DNA from: an uncultured Microbacterium sp.
GTDB taxonomy: Bacteria; Actinomycetota; Actinomycetes; Actinomycetales; Microbacteriaceae
Length of the DNA: 64,000 nucleotides
Assembly: GCF_945952435.1 (NCBI RefSeq)
Contig: NZ_CAMFHZ010000012.1
Span: 1 to 64,000, forward strand
Reading direction: 5' to 3'
Shown here: positions 42,405 to 51,729 of the stretch, one piece after another
How the letters are laid out: the number at the start of each line of letters is the position of its first letter
Numbering within the stretch: the stretch's first letter is position 1
Translations under genes and position numbers: made by a program
Notes under the pieces: generated by a model
Database searches by the model: none
Told to the model about the DNA's origin: nothing
Seen by the model: the letters and a program-made list of their open reading frames with translations, nothing else

Positions 42405-43574
42405 ATGAATCCGGAAAGCCCTTCCCCCTCCGGGGCGGACGCACCCTCCGGGGTGGACTCACGCTCCGGGACGGATGCCCTCTCGCAGGCGGATGCGTCC
42501 GACGGTGCGGACGCCGGCACGGCGGATCCTGGCGGGCGGGGAGAGTCGCGGGCGGCGACGCTGCACGACGTCGCGCGGGTGGCCGGCGTGTCGCTCGCCA
42601 CGGCCTCCCGGGTGCTCAACGGATCGGAGCGGAAAGTCGCCGAGGGGTTCCGCGAGCGCGTCGAGCGCGCGGCGGAGACGCTCGGGTACACCCCCAACGT
42701 CTCGGCGCAGTCCACGGCCCGCGGGCGATCCCCGGTCATCGCGCTGCTCGTCGCCGACATCGCGGACCCCTACTTCGGCCAGATCGCGGCCGGCGTGGCC
42801 CGCGGCGCGGACGAGCGCGGGCTCGTCGTCACGATCTCGATCACCGATCGCGATCCCGAGCGGGAGCGGCGGATCCTGCGCGCCCTGCGCGGACAGCGAC
42901 CGCAGGGACTGATCCTCGCGGCGTCCCGCGCCGAGGACGCGGTCGCGCCCGCAGCCTCCCCCGACGAGCGCGCCGCCTTCGAACGATACGGCGGGCGCGT
43001 CGTCTCCTTCGGGGAGGAACGGAGCAGCGATCGCGTGGGCCGCTCCGTCGTGCTGGACAACGCGGGAGGGGCCGTGGAGCTCGGTCGACGGATGGCCGAA
43101 CTCGGCTACCGCTCCGCCATCGGCATCGGGGCGGCCGAGGGCGTCCGCACCTCCGACGACCGGCTGAACGGCTTCGCCCGCGGATTCGCCGAGGGCGGCG
43201 GACGTCTGGAGCGGATCCTGCGCGGCGACTTCCGCCGGGAGTCCGGTGCGGCGGCGATGAGCGGAGCACTGGCGGAAGGTGTCGCGCCGGGCACGCTGGT
43301 CTTCGCCCTGAGCGACGTCGTCGCGCTGGGGGCGATGTCCGCGATCCGTGCCGCCGGACGGGAGATCGGAGCCGACATCGCGGTGTGCGGCTTCGATGAC
43401 GTGCCGGTGAGCGCCGACGTCACCCCGGCCCTCACGACGGTGCGGCTGCCGCTGAACGACGCCGGCTACCAGGCGTTCCGCGCGGTCGTCGACGACGAGT
43501 GGGTCCAGGCGCCGCTGCCCGTGGAGGTGGTGGTGCGCGAGAGCACTCCCGCTCTCGCGTACGCCGGCGCGTGA
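42405..43574 (+). CDS. LacI family regulator, probably of the sugar operon
   Basis: 389 residues. About 45 residues of Ser/Asp/Gly-rich disordered sequence precede the HTH (ATLHDVARVAGVSLATASRVLNGSERKVAEGFRERV). The sensor domain has VIALLVADIADPYFGQI, LVFALSDVVALGAMSAI and VCGFDDVPVSADVTPALTTVRLP. It closes the Gfo/Idh/MocA-DUF993-isomerase cluster and may bind the 38001-38049 operators. Which LacI protein binds which site is untested. Confidence 0.88.
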   Translation: MNPESPSPSGADAPSGVDSRSGTDALSQADASDGADAGTADPGGRGESRAATLHDVARVAGVSLATASRVLNGSERKVAEGFRERVERAAETLGYTPNVSAQSTARGRSPVIALLVADIADPYFGQIAAGVARGADERGLVVTISITDRDPERERRILRALRGQRPQGLILAASRAEDAVAPAASPDERAAFERYGGRVVSFGEERSSDRVGRSVVLDNAGGAVELGRRMAELGYRSAIGIGAAEGVRTSDDRLNGFARGFAEGGGRLERILRGDFRRESGAAAMSGALAEGVAPGTLVFALSDVVALGAMSAIRAAGREIGADIAVCGFDDVPVSADVTPALTTVRLPLNDAGYQAFRAVVDDEWVQAPLPVEVVVRESTPALAYAGA

Positions 43575-43623
43575 CGACGGTCGGCGCGACGGCTCCCGCG
43601 GCGGAGGGCCCCGGCGTGCCGGC

Positions 43624-45264
43624 TCAGCCGAGCGCGGCGGCCACGACCGCGCGGGCCTCCTCCTGCACGCGGGCGAGATGCTCCGGCCCGAGCAGCGACT
43701 CGGCGTAGAGCTTGTAGACGTCCTCGGTCCCGGAGGGCCGTGCGGCGAACCAGGCGTGCTCGGTCTGCACCTTGAGACCGCCGATCGCCGCGCCGTTGCC
43801 GGGCGCATGCGAGAGCTTGGCGGTGATCGGCTCGCCGGCGAGCTCGGTCGCCGTGACCGACTCGGGAGAGAGGCGGGCGAGCGCGGCCTTCTGCTCCGGC
43901 GTCGCGGGGGCATCGACGCGCTGATAGGCCGAGGCGCCGAACGCCTCCTCGAGCTCGCGGTACCGTTCCGAGGGCGTCTTGCCGGTCACGGCGATGATCT
44001 CGGCGGCCAGCAGGCAGAGCAGGATGCCGTCCTTGTCGGTCGACCACACGGATCCGTCCCGGCGCAGGAACGAGGCGCCCGCCGACTCCTCGCCGCCGAA
44101 CGCGACGGTGCCGTCGAGCAGGCCGGGGACGAACCACTTGAACCCGACGGGGACCTCGAGCAGGCGCCGGCCGAGGGACTCGGCCACGCGGTCGATGATC
44201 ATCGATGAGACGAGCGTCTTACCGATCGCCGCGTCGGCCGACCAGCCGTCCCGGTGCGAGAACAGGTAGTCGATCGCGACCGCGAGGTAGTGGTTGGGGT
44301 TCATCAGGCCTGCGTCGGGCGTGACGATCCCGTGCCGGTCGGCGTCGGCGTCGTTGCCGGTGAGCACGTCGTAGTCGCCCTTCTTCGCGACGAGCGACGC
44401 CATCGCCGACGGCGAGGAGGGATCCATCCGGATCTTCTCGTCCCAGTCCAGCGTCATGAAGCGCCAGGTCGGATCGACCTCGGGGTTCACGACGGTGAGG
44501 TCGAGACCGTGCATCTCCGCGATGAGCGCCCAGTACTCGACCGAGGCGCCGCCGAGCGGATCCGCCCCGATCCGGACGCCGGCGCGTCTGATCGCGTCGA
44601 CGTCGATGATCGAGGGCAGATCGCGCACGTACGCGTCGCGGAAGTCGTAGGTGCCGAGGCCGTCGGCGTCGAGGTCGGCGAAGCGGGTGCGCTGCACGCC
44701 TTCGAGACCCGCTTCGATGAGCGCGTTCGCGCGGTCCGCGATCCAGCCAGTCGCGTCCGTGTCGGCGGGGCCGCCGTGGGGCGGGTTGTACTTGAAGCCG
44801 CCGTCGCGCGGCGGGTTGTGGCTCGGCGTCACGACGATCCCGTCGGCCCGGCCCGGATCGTCGAGCGCGCGGCCCCGATTGTAGGAGAGGATCGCATGGC
44901 TGAGCGCGGGCGTCGGCACCCAGGCGTCGCGCGCGTCGACGCGCACGTCGACGCCGTTCGCGACGAGCACCTCGATCGCGCTGCGCTCTGCCGGACGGCT
45001 CAGCGCGTGCGTGTCGCGACCGAGGAAGAGCGGCCCGGTGATGCCCTGCGCCGCGCGGTAGTCGACGATCGCCTGCGTGGTCGCGAGGATGTGCTGCTCG
45101 TTGAAGCTCCCGTTCAGCGCCGACCCCCGGTGCCCGCTGGTGCCGAACACGACCCTCTCGGTCGCGACCGACGGATCGGGGATCCGGTCGTAGTAGGCGG
45201 CGATCAGCGCATCGACGTCGATCAGGTCCTTCTCCTCCGCGGGGAGGCCGGCACGGCTCGTCAT
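43624..45264 (-). CDS. pgm: Alpha-D-glucose-phosphate-specific phosphoglucomutase
   Basis: 546 residues, the length of bacterial Pgm. The phosphoserine loop [19 protein letters not shown] (TPSHNP) is present, [20 protein letters not shown] at the N-terminus, the metal loop [14 protein letters not shown], the sugar loop [13 protein letters not shown], and the C-terminal phosphate site [15 protein letters not shown]. It interconverts glucose 1-phosphate and 6-phosphate, finishing the Leloir route encoded at 33-36 kb. A minus-strand CAGACT lies 6 nt before the ATG. Confidence 0.95.
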   Translation of the reverse strand: MTSRAGLPAEEKDLIDVDALIAAYYDRIPDPSVATERVVFGTSGHRGSALNGSFNEQHILATTQAIVDYRAAQGITGPLFLGRDTHALSRPAERSAIEVLVANGVDVRVDARDAWVPTPALSHAILSYNRGRALDDPGRADGIVVTPSHNPPRDGGFKYNPPHGGPADTDATGWIADRANALIEAGLEGVQRTRFADLDADGLGTYDFRDAYVRDLPSIIDVDAIRRAGVRIGADPLGGASVEYWALIAEMHGLDLTVVNPEVDPTWRFMTLDWDEKIRMDPSSPSAMASLVAKKGDYDVLTGNDADADRHGIVTPDAGLMNPNHYLAVAIDYLFSHRDGWSADAAIGKTLVSSMIIDRVAESLGRRLLEVPVGFKWFVPGLLDGTVAFGGEESAGASFLRRDGSVWSTDKDGILLCLLAAEIIAVTGKTPSERYRELEEAFGASAYQRVDAPATPEQKAALARLSPESVTATELAGEPITAKLSHAPGNGAAIGGLKVQTEHAWFAARPSGTEDVYKLYAESLLGPEHLARVQEEARAVVAAALG

Positions 45265-45397
45265 GGAGCTAGTCTGCCGTGGCCCGGCCGCATTCGCATC
45301 ATCGTTCGGAGCGGATCGTCATGGGGGCAGCCGTGGGTCGGGCGACCCGCGCGGACTCCGTCCGTCATCCGGGCGGGGCCGCGGATCCGTGCAGGGC

Positions 45398-45403
45398 TAG
45401 GCT
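45398..45403 (+). promoter_or_regulatory. Leaderless -10 hexamer of pheA
   Basis: TAGGCT, 7 nt before GTG 45411. Confidence 0.5.
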
Positions 45404-45410
45404 GAACGCC

Positions 45411-46364
45411 GTGATCGATGCCGCCCCCGTCCGCCGCACATACAGCTATCTCGGTCCCGCGGGGACGTTCACCGAGGCGGCGCTGGACCAGGTCCCGGAG
45501 GCACGCGGTCACGCCTGGCGCCCCGTGCACAACGTGGGCGAAGCGCTCGCCGACGTGCTCGACGGCCGCAGCGACGCGGCCATGATCGCGATCGAGAATT
45601 CGGTCGAGGGCGGGGTCACCACCACGCTCGACGCGCTGGCCACACTGCCGGGGCTGCGCATCGTCGGGGAGTACCTCGTGAAGGTCGACTTCGTGCTCGT
45701 CGCGGCGCCCGGCACCCGGATCGAGGACGTCGCGGTCGTCGCGGCGCACCCCGTGGCGTACGCGCAGTGCTACGGCTGGCTCGGGGAGCACCTCCCCGCG
45801 CACCAGCACGTCCCCGCGGCGAGCAACGTCGCGTCCGCCCTCGGGATCCTCGACGGATCGCTGCCCGCCGATGCGGCGATCGCGGCGCCGGGCATCGTGC
45901 AGCACCACGACCTGGAACTGCTCGCCGAGGGCATCGGCGACAACGAGAACGCGGTCACGCGGTTCGTCCTCGTCTCCCGGACCGCGGCGCCCGCACCGCC
46001 GACCGGCGCCGACAAGACCTCGCTCATCGTCGAGCTGCCGGAGGACCACGCAGGCGCACTGCTCGAACTCCTCGAGCAGTTCTCGACGCGCGGCATCAAT
46101 CTCTCGCTGCTGCAGTCCCGTCCGATCGGGGATGCGCTGGGCCGGTATCGGTTCGTGCTCGACGCGGACGGCCACATCCAGGACGAGCGGATGGCCGATG
46201 CGCTGCTCGGGATCCGCCGGTTCAGCCCGCGGGTCGTGTTCCTCGGCTCCTACCCGCGCGCCGATCGCAGGATCGTGCAGTACCCGGAGCGCTATGCCGA
46301 CGACGTGTTCGTCGAGGCCCGCGACTGGCTGCGCGGTCTGATCGCGGGCGAGCCGGAAGCGTAG
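45411..46364 (+). CDS. pheA: Prephenate dehydratase
   Basis: 317 residues from GTG 45411. The prephenate dehydratase domain (1-185) has YSYLGPAGTFTEAAL, AMIAIENSVEGGVTTTLDAL, and the catalytic TRF motif in NENAVTRFVLV. A C-terminal ACT domain (about 200-285) has TSLIVELPEDHAGALLELLEQFSTRGINLSLLQSRP for phenylalanine feedback. It makes phenylpyruvate for phenylalanine. No chorismate mutase domain is fused. Confidence 0.94.
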   Translation: MIDAAPVRRTYSYLGPAGTFTEAALDQVPEARGHAWRPVHNVGEALADVLDGRSDAAMIAIENSVEGGVTTTLDALATLPGLRIVGEYLVKVDFVLVAAPGTRIEDVAVVAAHPVAYAQCYGWLGEHLPAHQHVPAASNVASALGILDGSLPADAAIAAPGIVQHHDLELLAEGIGDNENAVTRFVLVSRTAAPAPPTGADKTSLIVELPEDHAGALLELLEQFSTRGINLSLLQSRPIGDALGRYRFVLDADGHIQDERMADALLGIRRFSPRVVFLGSYPRADRRIVQYPERYADDVFVEARDWLRGLIAGEPEA

Positions 46365-46416
46365 CGTCCGAGGAACCGGGATCCCCGAGCCTCGGCTCCG
46401 GGCCGCCCGCTCGGGC

Positions 46417-47460
46417 TCAGGCGGCGAGCAGTTCCAGGGTCTGCACGCGGCCGGGGCTCGTCGTCGGATCCTCGCCCGCGAACGATCCGGCGACCGGCGA
46501 GATCATGATCTCGTCCACCCCGTGCCGGGCCGCGAAGTCGGCGAGGGACGAGCGCACCCCTGCGGCGTCTCCGACGAACCAGTTCGCCTTGGCCGCGGCG
46601 TGGATCTGCTCCTCCTGCGGATCCGGTGCGGCCGCGAGGGCGGCATGCGCCTCCTCCACCGTCTCCAGCGCCGTCAGTGGACGGTTCAGCCGCAGGCGGG
46701 CCATCATCCTCAGCTGCGGCAGCGCGCGGTCGTCGGCCTCCTCGACCGTCGGCGCGGCGACCACGTTCGCGGTGAGGAACGTGCGCGGCTCGGGGTGCGC
46801 CTCGGTGGGGCGGAAGCTCGACCGGTACAGGTCGAGCGCGCGGTCCAGGCCCTGTCCGGAGAAGTGGTTGGCGAACACGTACGGCAGGCCGAGCGTGGCC
46901 GCGAGCTGGGCCGAGTAGTCGCTCGATCCGAGCAGCCACAGTTCGGGGGCGCCGGTGGCGGCCGGCGTCGAGCGGACGCTGTACTCGCCGCCCGACGTGA
47001 ACTGCACGGTCGCGCCGTCCGGCTGCAGCATCAGGGCGATGTCCTGCACGTGGTCGGGGAAGCGCTCGACGTCGCCTGCGGTGCCGGAGGCGCGGAGCAG
47101 TTGCGTGATGACCGGATCGCTGCCCGGCGCTCGACCGATGCCGAGATCGATGCGGCCGGGGGCGATCGCCTCGAGCGCGGCGAACTGCTCTGCGACGATC
47201 AGGGGTGCGTGATTGGGGAGCATGACGCCGCCCGACCCGACACGGATCCGGCGGGTGCGTGAGGCCGCCGCGGCGATGAGCACCGGGGGTGCGGTCGACG
47301 CGACGGCGGGCATGTTGTGATGCTCGGCGAACCAGTAGCGGCGGTAGCCGAGGTCGTCGGCGCGGGAGGCCAGGTCGAGCGAGGCGCCGACGGCCTGCGC
47401 ACTGGTCTGCCCGGTGCGAACCGGGACGAGGTCGAGGACGGAGAGCGCGAGAGAAGACAT
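46417..47460 (-). CDS. LLM-class flavin-dependent oxidoreductase
   Basis: 347 residues from ATG 47460, with GAGGG just before it. Luciferase-like monooxygenase barrel: RADDLGYRRYWFAEHHNMPAVASTAPPVLIAAAA and [40 protein letters not shown] are the family's FMN/F420 signature segments. It likely uses reduced FMN. Substrate unknown. Confidence 0.9.
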   Translation of the reverse strand: MSSLALSVLDLVPVRTGQTSAQAVGASLDLASRADDLGYRRYWFAEHHNMPAVASTAPPVLIAAAASRTRRIRVGSGGVMLPNHAPLIVAEQFAALEAIAPGRIDLGIGRAPGSDPVITQLLRASGTAGDVERFPDHVQDIALMLQPDGATVQFTSGGEYSVRSTPAATGAPELWLLGSSDYSAQLAATLGLPYVFANHFSGQGLDRALDLYRSSFRPTEAHPEPRTFLTANVVAAPTVEEADDRALPQLRMMARLRLNRPLTALETVEEAHAALAAAPDPQEEQIHAAAKANWFVGDAAGVRSSLADFAARHGVDEIMISPVAGSFAGEDPTTSPGRVQTLELLAA

Positions 47461-47586
47461 CCCTCGTTGCAACGCCCGAGAGCCCCCGCGCATTCCTGCT
47501 CCTCCCTTCCCGGTCCGTGGCTCTGGGCCTCTCCCCGGTCTGTGGCCCTGGTCCGTGGCCCCCGTCTGTGGCCCCCGTCCGTCGGA

Positions 47587-47665
47587 CCGTTCTCAGGACG
47601 GCTCGCCGTGTGTGGCGGCTTTCGCCCCTCGGCTGGGCCTCGTCGGCGGTCTGCCCTGAGAACGG
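47587..47665. repeat. 79-bp inverted-end repeat, copy 1
   Basis: Ends CCGTTCTCAGG (47587-47597) and CCTGAGAACGG (47655-47665) are perfect inverted repeats. A second element of exactly the same length lies at 53494-53572. The interiors share little. Confidence 0.7.
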
Positions 47666-47721
47666 CCCGCCCGCCCACGGCGTCGTCGCCGCGCGCCCGC
47701 GCCCGGGAGAGAGCCGCCCGA

Positions 47722-47727
47722 TACCCT
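47722..47727 (+). promoter_or_regulatory. Leaderless -10 hexamer of the antiporter gene
   Basis: TACCCT, 6 nt before ATG 47734. Confidence 0.5.
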
Positions 47728-47733
47728 GGCCGC

Positions 47734-49473
47734 ATGGATGCCGAGGTCTTCTACGTGCTCGTCGGATCGGTCATCGTCGCGGCTATCGCACGCTGGCGAG
47801 GGTGGCCGGCACCGTTGCTCGTGACGGTCGTGGCGCTCGCGGTCTCGTTCATCCCCGCGGTGCCGAACCTCCGCATCGACGGGCACGTGCTGCTGAACGT
47901 GGTGCTGCCTCCGCTGCTGTACTCGGCCTCCCTGGACGTGTCGTTCGTGAGCTTCGCGCGCAGCATTCCGCAGATCCGGCGCCTCGGCATCGGTCTCGTG
48001 GTCGTGACCACGGCCGTCGTCGGCATCGTCGCGTGGCTCGTCATGCCCTCGCTCACCCTCCCGGGCGCGCTGCTCCTGGGCGCGATCGTCGCCCCGCCCG
48101 ACGCCGTCTCGGCCGCCGCGATCGGCCGGCGGCTGGGCCTGCCGCGCCGGGTCATGACCGTGCTCTCGGGCGAGAGCCTCATCAACGACGCGACCTCGCT
48201 CACGCTGTATCGGGTTTTCGCGGCGATCGTCGCCGGTGCGACCGTGACGGTGTGGGCGGGCGTCGGGCAGTTCGCCGTCGCCGTGGTGGTCGGCGTGGCG
48301 ATCGGCGTGGTCGCCGGCCTCGGCATGCATCAGCTGCGGATGCGGATCTCGGATCCGGTGGTCATCGGGACGTTCGGGCTGCTCGCGCCCTTCGGCGTGT
48401 ACGCGATCACGGAGCACCTGGGCGGGTCCGGCGTCCTCGGGGTCGTGGCGATGGGGCTCGTCGTCGGCTACAACGCGCCGCGGACGAGCTACGCGACCCG
48501 GATGCAGGAGAAGCCGATCTGGCTCTCGGCGGACTTCCTGCTGGAGTCGTTCGTCTTCGGCTACATCGGTCTGCAGCTGCCGCCCGTCGTCGCGGAGCTG
48601 GGCGCGGGGCAGGTCGGCACCGTCCTGTGGCTCGCCGGAGCTGTGCTCGTCACGGTGCTGCTGGTGCGGCCCCTCTTCGTGTACCCGGCGTCGGCGTGGG
48701 GACACTTCTGGACGAAGATCCGGCTCCGACGGTTCGAGCGGTCCGTCGCGTCCGGACGCTTCGACCGGCGCGTCGACGCCGTGGCGCAGAAGCGCAGCAA
48801 CCGGGGTCGCCCGCTGCGTCGCCCCACCGAGGAGCATCTGCGCGAGCGCATGCGCGAATCCGCGTTGAGCTGGCGCGACAACGCCGTCATCTCCTGGGCC
48901 GGTATGCGCGGCGTGGTGACGCTGGCGACCGCGCTCGCGGCGGCGGATCTCGCGGGGCTCGACGAGAACGCGGCGCACGCGATCGTCGTGGTCGCGTTCG
49001 TCGTCACGGTCGGCACGCTGCTGCTGCAGGGCCTCACGCTCCCCGTGCTCATCAAGGGGCTGGGGGTGGCCGACGTGACGGACGAGGAGGCGGAGGACCG
49101 CAGGCAGCTGGCCCAGGTGCGTGCGCGCACGCGGGAGGCCGGCAAGGTGTACCTCGACGAGCGCAGGGCCGCCTGGGAGCAGAAGTACGGCCCCGCCTCG
49201 CTCACCTGGTTCGATCGGTTCGCGCAGAGGTTCACCCGCGTCGAGCGGGATACGACGGAGGGTCAGCGGGACGAGGAGAGCATGCCCCGTCCGAGTCGCG
49301 ACGAGCTCGTGGGGCTTTCGAAGGGGTGGCTGCAGGTGCGCCGGGACGTGCTCATCGACGAGCGCGACGCCGGCGAGCTGAACGAGGAGGTCATGCGGGA
49401 GCTCATCGGCGCGATGGACGCCGAGGAGCTCGCCCTCGATACCCGGATGGCGACCGCGCAACCCGAGCGCTGA
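47734..49473 (+). CDS. CPA1-type sodium/proton antiporter
   Basis: 579 residues. About 12 spans in the first 420 residues, with the ion-binding LLGAIVAPPDAVSAAAIGRRLG and LSGESLINDATSLTLYRV motifs of CPA1 exchangers. SWAGMRGVVTLATALA forms a late conserved span. A charged cytoplasmic C-terminal domain of about 150 residues follows, longer than in short bacterial members and likely regulatory. Exports Na+ (or K+) against H+. Confidence 0.9.
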   Translation: MDAEVFYVLVGSVIVAAIARWRGWPAPLLVTVVALAVSFIPAVPNLRIDGHVLLNVVLPPLLYSASLDVSFVSFARSIPQIRRLGIGLVVVTTAVVGIVAWLVMPSLTLPGALLLGAIVAPPDAVSAAAIGRRLGLPRRVMTVLSGESLINDATSLTLYRVFAAIVAGATVTVWAGVGQFAVAVVVGVAIGVVAGLGMHQLRMRISDPVVIGTFGLLAPFGVYAITEHLGGSGVLGVVAMGLVVGYNAPRTSYATRMQEKPIWLSADFLLESFVFGYIGLQLPPVVAELGAGQVGTVLWLAGAVLVTVLLVRPLFVYPASAWGHFWTKIRLRRFERSVASGRFDRRVDAVAQKRSNRGRPLRRPTEEHLRERMRESALSWRDNAVISWAGMRGVVTLATALAAADLAGLDENAAHAIVVVAFVVTVGTLLLQGLTLPVLIKGLGVADVTDEEAEDRRQLAQVRARTREAGKVYLDERRAAWEQKYGPASLTWFDRFAQRFTRVERDTTEGQRDEESMPRPSRDELVGLSKGWLQVRRDVLIDERDAGELNEEVMRELIGAMDAEELALDTRMATAQPER

Positions 49474-49514
49474 CGGCGAGAGGCCTCGGCTCTCCTCACC
49501 CGACGCGACGACGA

Positions 49515-49545
49515 AGGCCCCCGGATCCGTGGGATCCGAGGGCCT
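49515..49545. terminator. Hairpin between convergent genes
   Basis: 14-bp arms 49515-49528 and 49532-49545 (AGGCCCCCGGATCC with its complement, one mismatch), 3-nt loop. It lies between the antiporter and the symporter genes, which converge here. No strong T-tract. Confidence 0.55.
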
Positions 49546-49567
49546 CGTCAGGGGTGCGCGTGCGGTG

Positions 49568-50998
49568 TCAGCGTGCGCCGACCGGCTCGGCCTTCGCGGA
49601 GGTGTCGGGGGCGTCCGTCTCCTCATCGGAGTCCTCCGCGAACGGCAGGCCGTTGCGGGGCGCGTTGTAGAGGTCGAGATCCAGGATGCCCTCGCGCTTG
49701 GCGACGATCGCGGGGATCAGCGCCTGGCCCGCGACGTTGAGCGCGGTGCGGCCCATGTCGAGGATCGGGTCGATCGCGATGAGCAGTCCGACGCCCTCGA
49801 GCGGCAGCCCGAGCGTGGAGAGGGTGAGGGTCAGCATCACGATCGCGCCGGTGGTGCCGGCGGTCGCGGCCGAGCCGACGACCGAGACGACGACGATCAG
49901 CACGTACTGCATGAACGTCAGCGGCACGCCGAAGAACTGCGCGACGAAGATCGCGGCGATGGCCGGGTAGATCGCGGCGCAGCCGTCCATCTTGGTGGTC
50001 GCTCCGAGGGGGACCGCGAAGGAGGCGTAGCTCGACGGCACGCCGAAGTTGCGCTCCGCGACGCGCTGCGTGAGCGGCAGCGTGCCGATCGAGGAGCGGC
50101 TGACGAAACCGAGCTGCACCGCGGGCCACACGCCCGTGAAGAACTGCTTGATGGACAGCCCGTTCGACTTCGCGAGGATCGGGTAGACCACGAACATGAC
50201 CAGGGCGAGGCCGATGTAGACGGCGCCGGCGAACCAGGCGAGCGAGGTCAGCTTGTCCCAGCCGTAGTTGATGACCGCGGATCCGATGAGGCCGAACGTG
50301 CCCAGCGGCGCGATCCGGATGATCCACCACAGCACGCGCTGGATCACCTTGAGCAGCGACTCGGTGAAGACGAGGAACGGCTCCGCCTTGCGACCGGCCT
50401 TGAGCGCGGCGATGCCGACGACCGCGGCGATGACGATGATCTGCAGGATGTTGAAGTTCACGGAGGAGACGAGCGTGCCGTCCGTGTCGCCGGGGCTCGT
50501 GGTCACGCCGATCCCGAGGAAGTTCTGCGGGATCAGGCCGAGCAGGAAGTTCCACCAGGTGCCGACCGTGTGCGGCGTCGCCTTCTCGAGGCCTGCGCCG
50601 GCGTGCGCGCCGGGCTGGATCGTGATGCCGAGCACGATCCCGATCGACACGGCGATGAAGGCGGTGATGGCGAACCACAGGATGGTCTGACCGGCCAGGC
50701 GGGCGGCGTTCTGCACGCGCCGCAGGTTCGAGATGCTCGCCACGATCGCCGTGAAGACCAGGGGGACGACAGCGGCGCGCAGGATCGTGACGTAGGAGCC
50801 GCCGATCTTGTCGAGCGTGTCGGACAGCACGGTGTGCGTGTCGGCGGTCGCGCCCAGCTGGCGGCCGATGAGTCCCGCCACGATGCCGAGGACGAGGGCG
50901 GCCAGGATCTGGAAGCCGAACGAGGTCAGCAGCTTGCGGACGGGACCGCGGGTGTCCGGCGCCTTCGGGCGACGGGCGGTCTGTGCGGGGGTGCTCAT
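49568..50998 (-). CDS. Dicarboxylate/amino acid:cation symporter (DAACS)
   Basis: 476 residues from ATG 50998. Glt/GltP-DctA fold with 8 spans and hairpins: FVSRSSIGTLPLTQRVAER (the Ser-rich hairpin 1 region), VPLGATTKMDGCAAIYPAIAAIFVAQ (substrate/Na+ site), and GTTGAIVMLTLTLSTLGLPLEGVGLLIAIDPILDMGRTALNVAG. Takes up dicarboxylates or acidic amino acids. The family usually has NMDG; here KMDGCA replaces it. The longer frame start would run into the repeat at 51167-51200. Confidence 0.92.
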   Translation of the reverse strand: MSTPAQTARRPKAPDTRGPVRKLLTSFGFQILAALVLGIVAGLIGRQLGATADTHTVLSDTLDKIGGSYVTILRAAVVPLVFTAIVASISNLRRVQNAARLAGQTILWFAITAFIAVSIGIVLGITIQPGAHAGAGLEKATPHTVGTWWNFLLGLIPQNFLGIGVTTSPGDTDGTLVSSVNFNILQIIVIAAVVGIAALKAGRKAEPFLVFTESLLKVIQRVLWWIIRIAPLGTFGLIGSAVINYGWDKLTSLAWFAGAVYIGLALVMFVVYPILAKSNGLSIKQFFTGVWPAVQLGFVSRSSIGTLPLTQRVAERNFGVPSSYASFAVPLGATTKMDGCAAIYPAIAAIFVAQFFGVPLTFMQYVLIVVVSVVGSAATAGTTGAIVMLTLTLSTLGLPLEGVGLLIAIDPILDMGRTALNVAGQALIPAIVAKREGILDLDLYNAPRNGLPFAEDSDEETDAPDTSAKAEPVGAR

Positions 50999-51166
50999 GG
51001 AGACTCCAAGTCGTGCGCGGGTTCGCGCCGGAGAACGAAGGCGCGAGGATGCAGCGCCGGGTATACCAACGCTAGGCGCGGCGCAGTATTCCCCCGCAGT
51101 CGCGTGACGAACGATGACGCCCCCGCTCAGCTGCGCCCGCGCCATCGAGCGTGCGGCCCGTCCGCC

Positions 51167-51200
51167 GGGGTCGTTGAGCGAGCGAAGCGAGACGAAACGC
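51167..51200. repeat. Single copy of the CGTTTCGTCTCG/CTCAACGACC repeat
   Basis: Reads GGTCGTTGAGCGAGCGAAGC then GAGACGAAACGC on the plus strand, 65 bp before the arr start. The cleanest copy of the family in the window. Confidence 0.75.
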
Positions 51201-51264
51201 CGTGATCGACGGCACACTGGAACCCGGTGGCCGAGAGGCTGCCCGGCGACACGAGGAGAAGACC

Positions 51265-51675
51265 ATGACGGATGTGCTCGACGACGGCCCGTTTTTCCAC
51301 GGAACGAAGGCGGATCTGGCCGTCGGCGACCTGCTCACCGCGGGATTCCCCTCGAACTACCGGCCAGAGGTGATCATGAACCACATCTACTTCACCGCGC
51401 TGCAGGGCGGAGCGGGGCTCGCGGCCGAGCTCGCGGCGGGCGACGGCGACCCCCGCGTGTTCGAGGTCGAGCCGACCGGGCCCTTCGAGAACGATCCGAA
51501 CGTCACGGACAAGAAGTACCCGGGAAATCCCACCCGGTCCTACCGCAGCACGGCACCGGTGCGCATCGTGCGCGAGGTGCGTGACTGGGCGCGGCTTTCC
51601 CCCGAGGCGCTGGCGGGCTGGCGCGAGAGGCTCGCCGATCTCGCCGCGAGCGATCGCGGCGAGATCATCAACTAG
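51265..51675 (+). CDS. arr: NAD(+)--rifampin ADP-ribosyltransferase
   Basis: 136 residues, the compact Arr length. All family blocks are present: GPFFHGTKADLAVGDLL, NHIYFTAL, VFEVEPTGPFENDPNVTDKKYPGNPTRSYRS, and VREVRDW near the C-terminus. It inactivates rifamycins by ADP-ribosylation. ATG 51265 is chosen for the GAGGAG Shine-Dalgarno 8 nt before it. No mobile-element signs nearby apart from the palindromic repeat, so it is probably intrinsic. Confidence 0.93.
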   Translation: MTDVLDDGPFFHGTKADLAVGDLLTAGFPSNYRPEVIMNHIYFTALQGGAGLAAELAAGDGDPRVFEVEPTGPFENDPNVTDKKYPGNPTRSYRSTAPVRIVREVRDWARLSPEALAGWRERLADLAASDRGEIIN

Positions 51676-51729
51676 GCGGGGCGGGCGTCTCGCCTCGCCA
51701 GGGTCGCTCGTCCGCCGCGGGGAGGGGCC

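Larger units (their letters stand above)
47461..47733. other. Intergenic region with tandem GTCYGTGGCCC units and a 79-bp repeat
   Basis: 273 bp. 47510-47583 holds about five tandem variants of GGTCYGTGGCYCYGG. 47587-47665 is a 79-bp element with 11-bp inverted ends. The antiporter -10 (TACCCT 47722-47727) follows. No gene. Confidence 0.6.

Noticed and set aside
49515..49545. Copy of a dispersed repeat
   Set aside because: It is a simple hairpin between convergent genes with no second copy seen.
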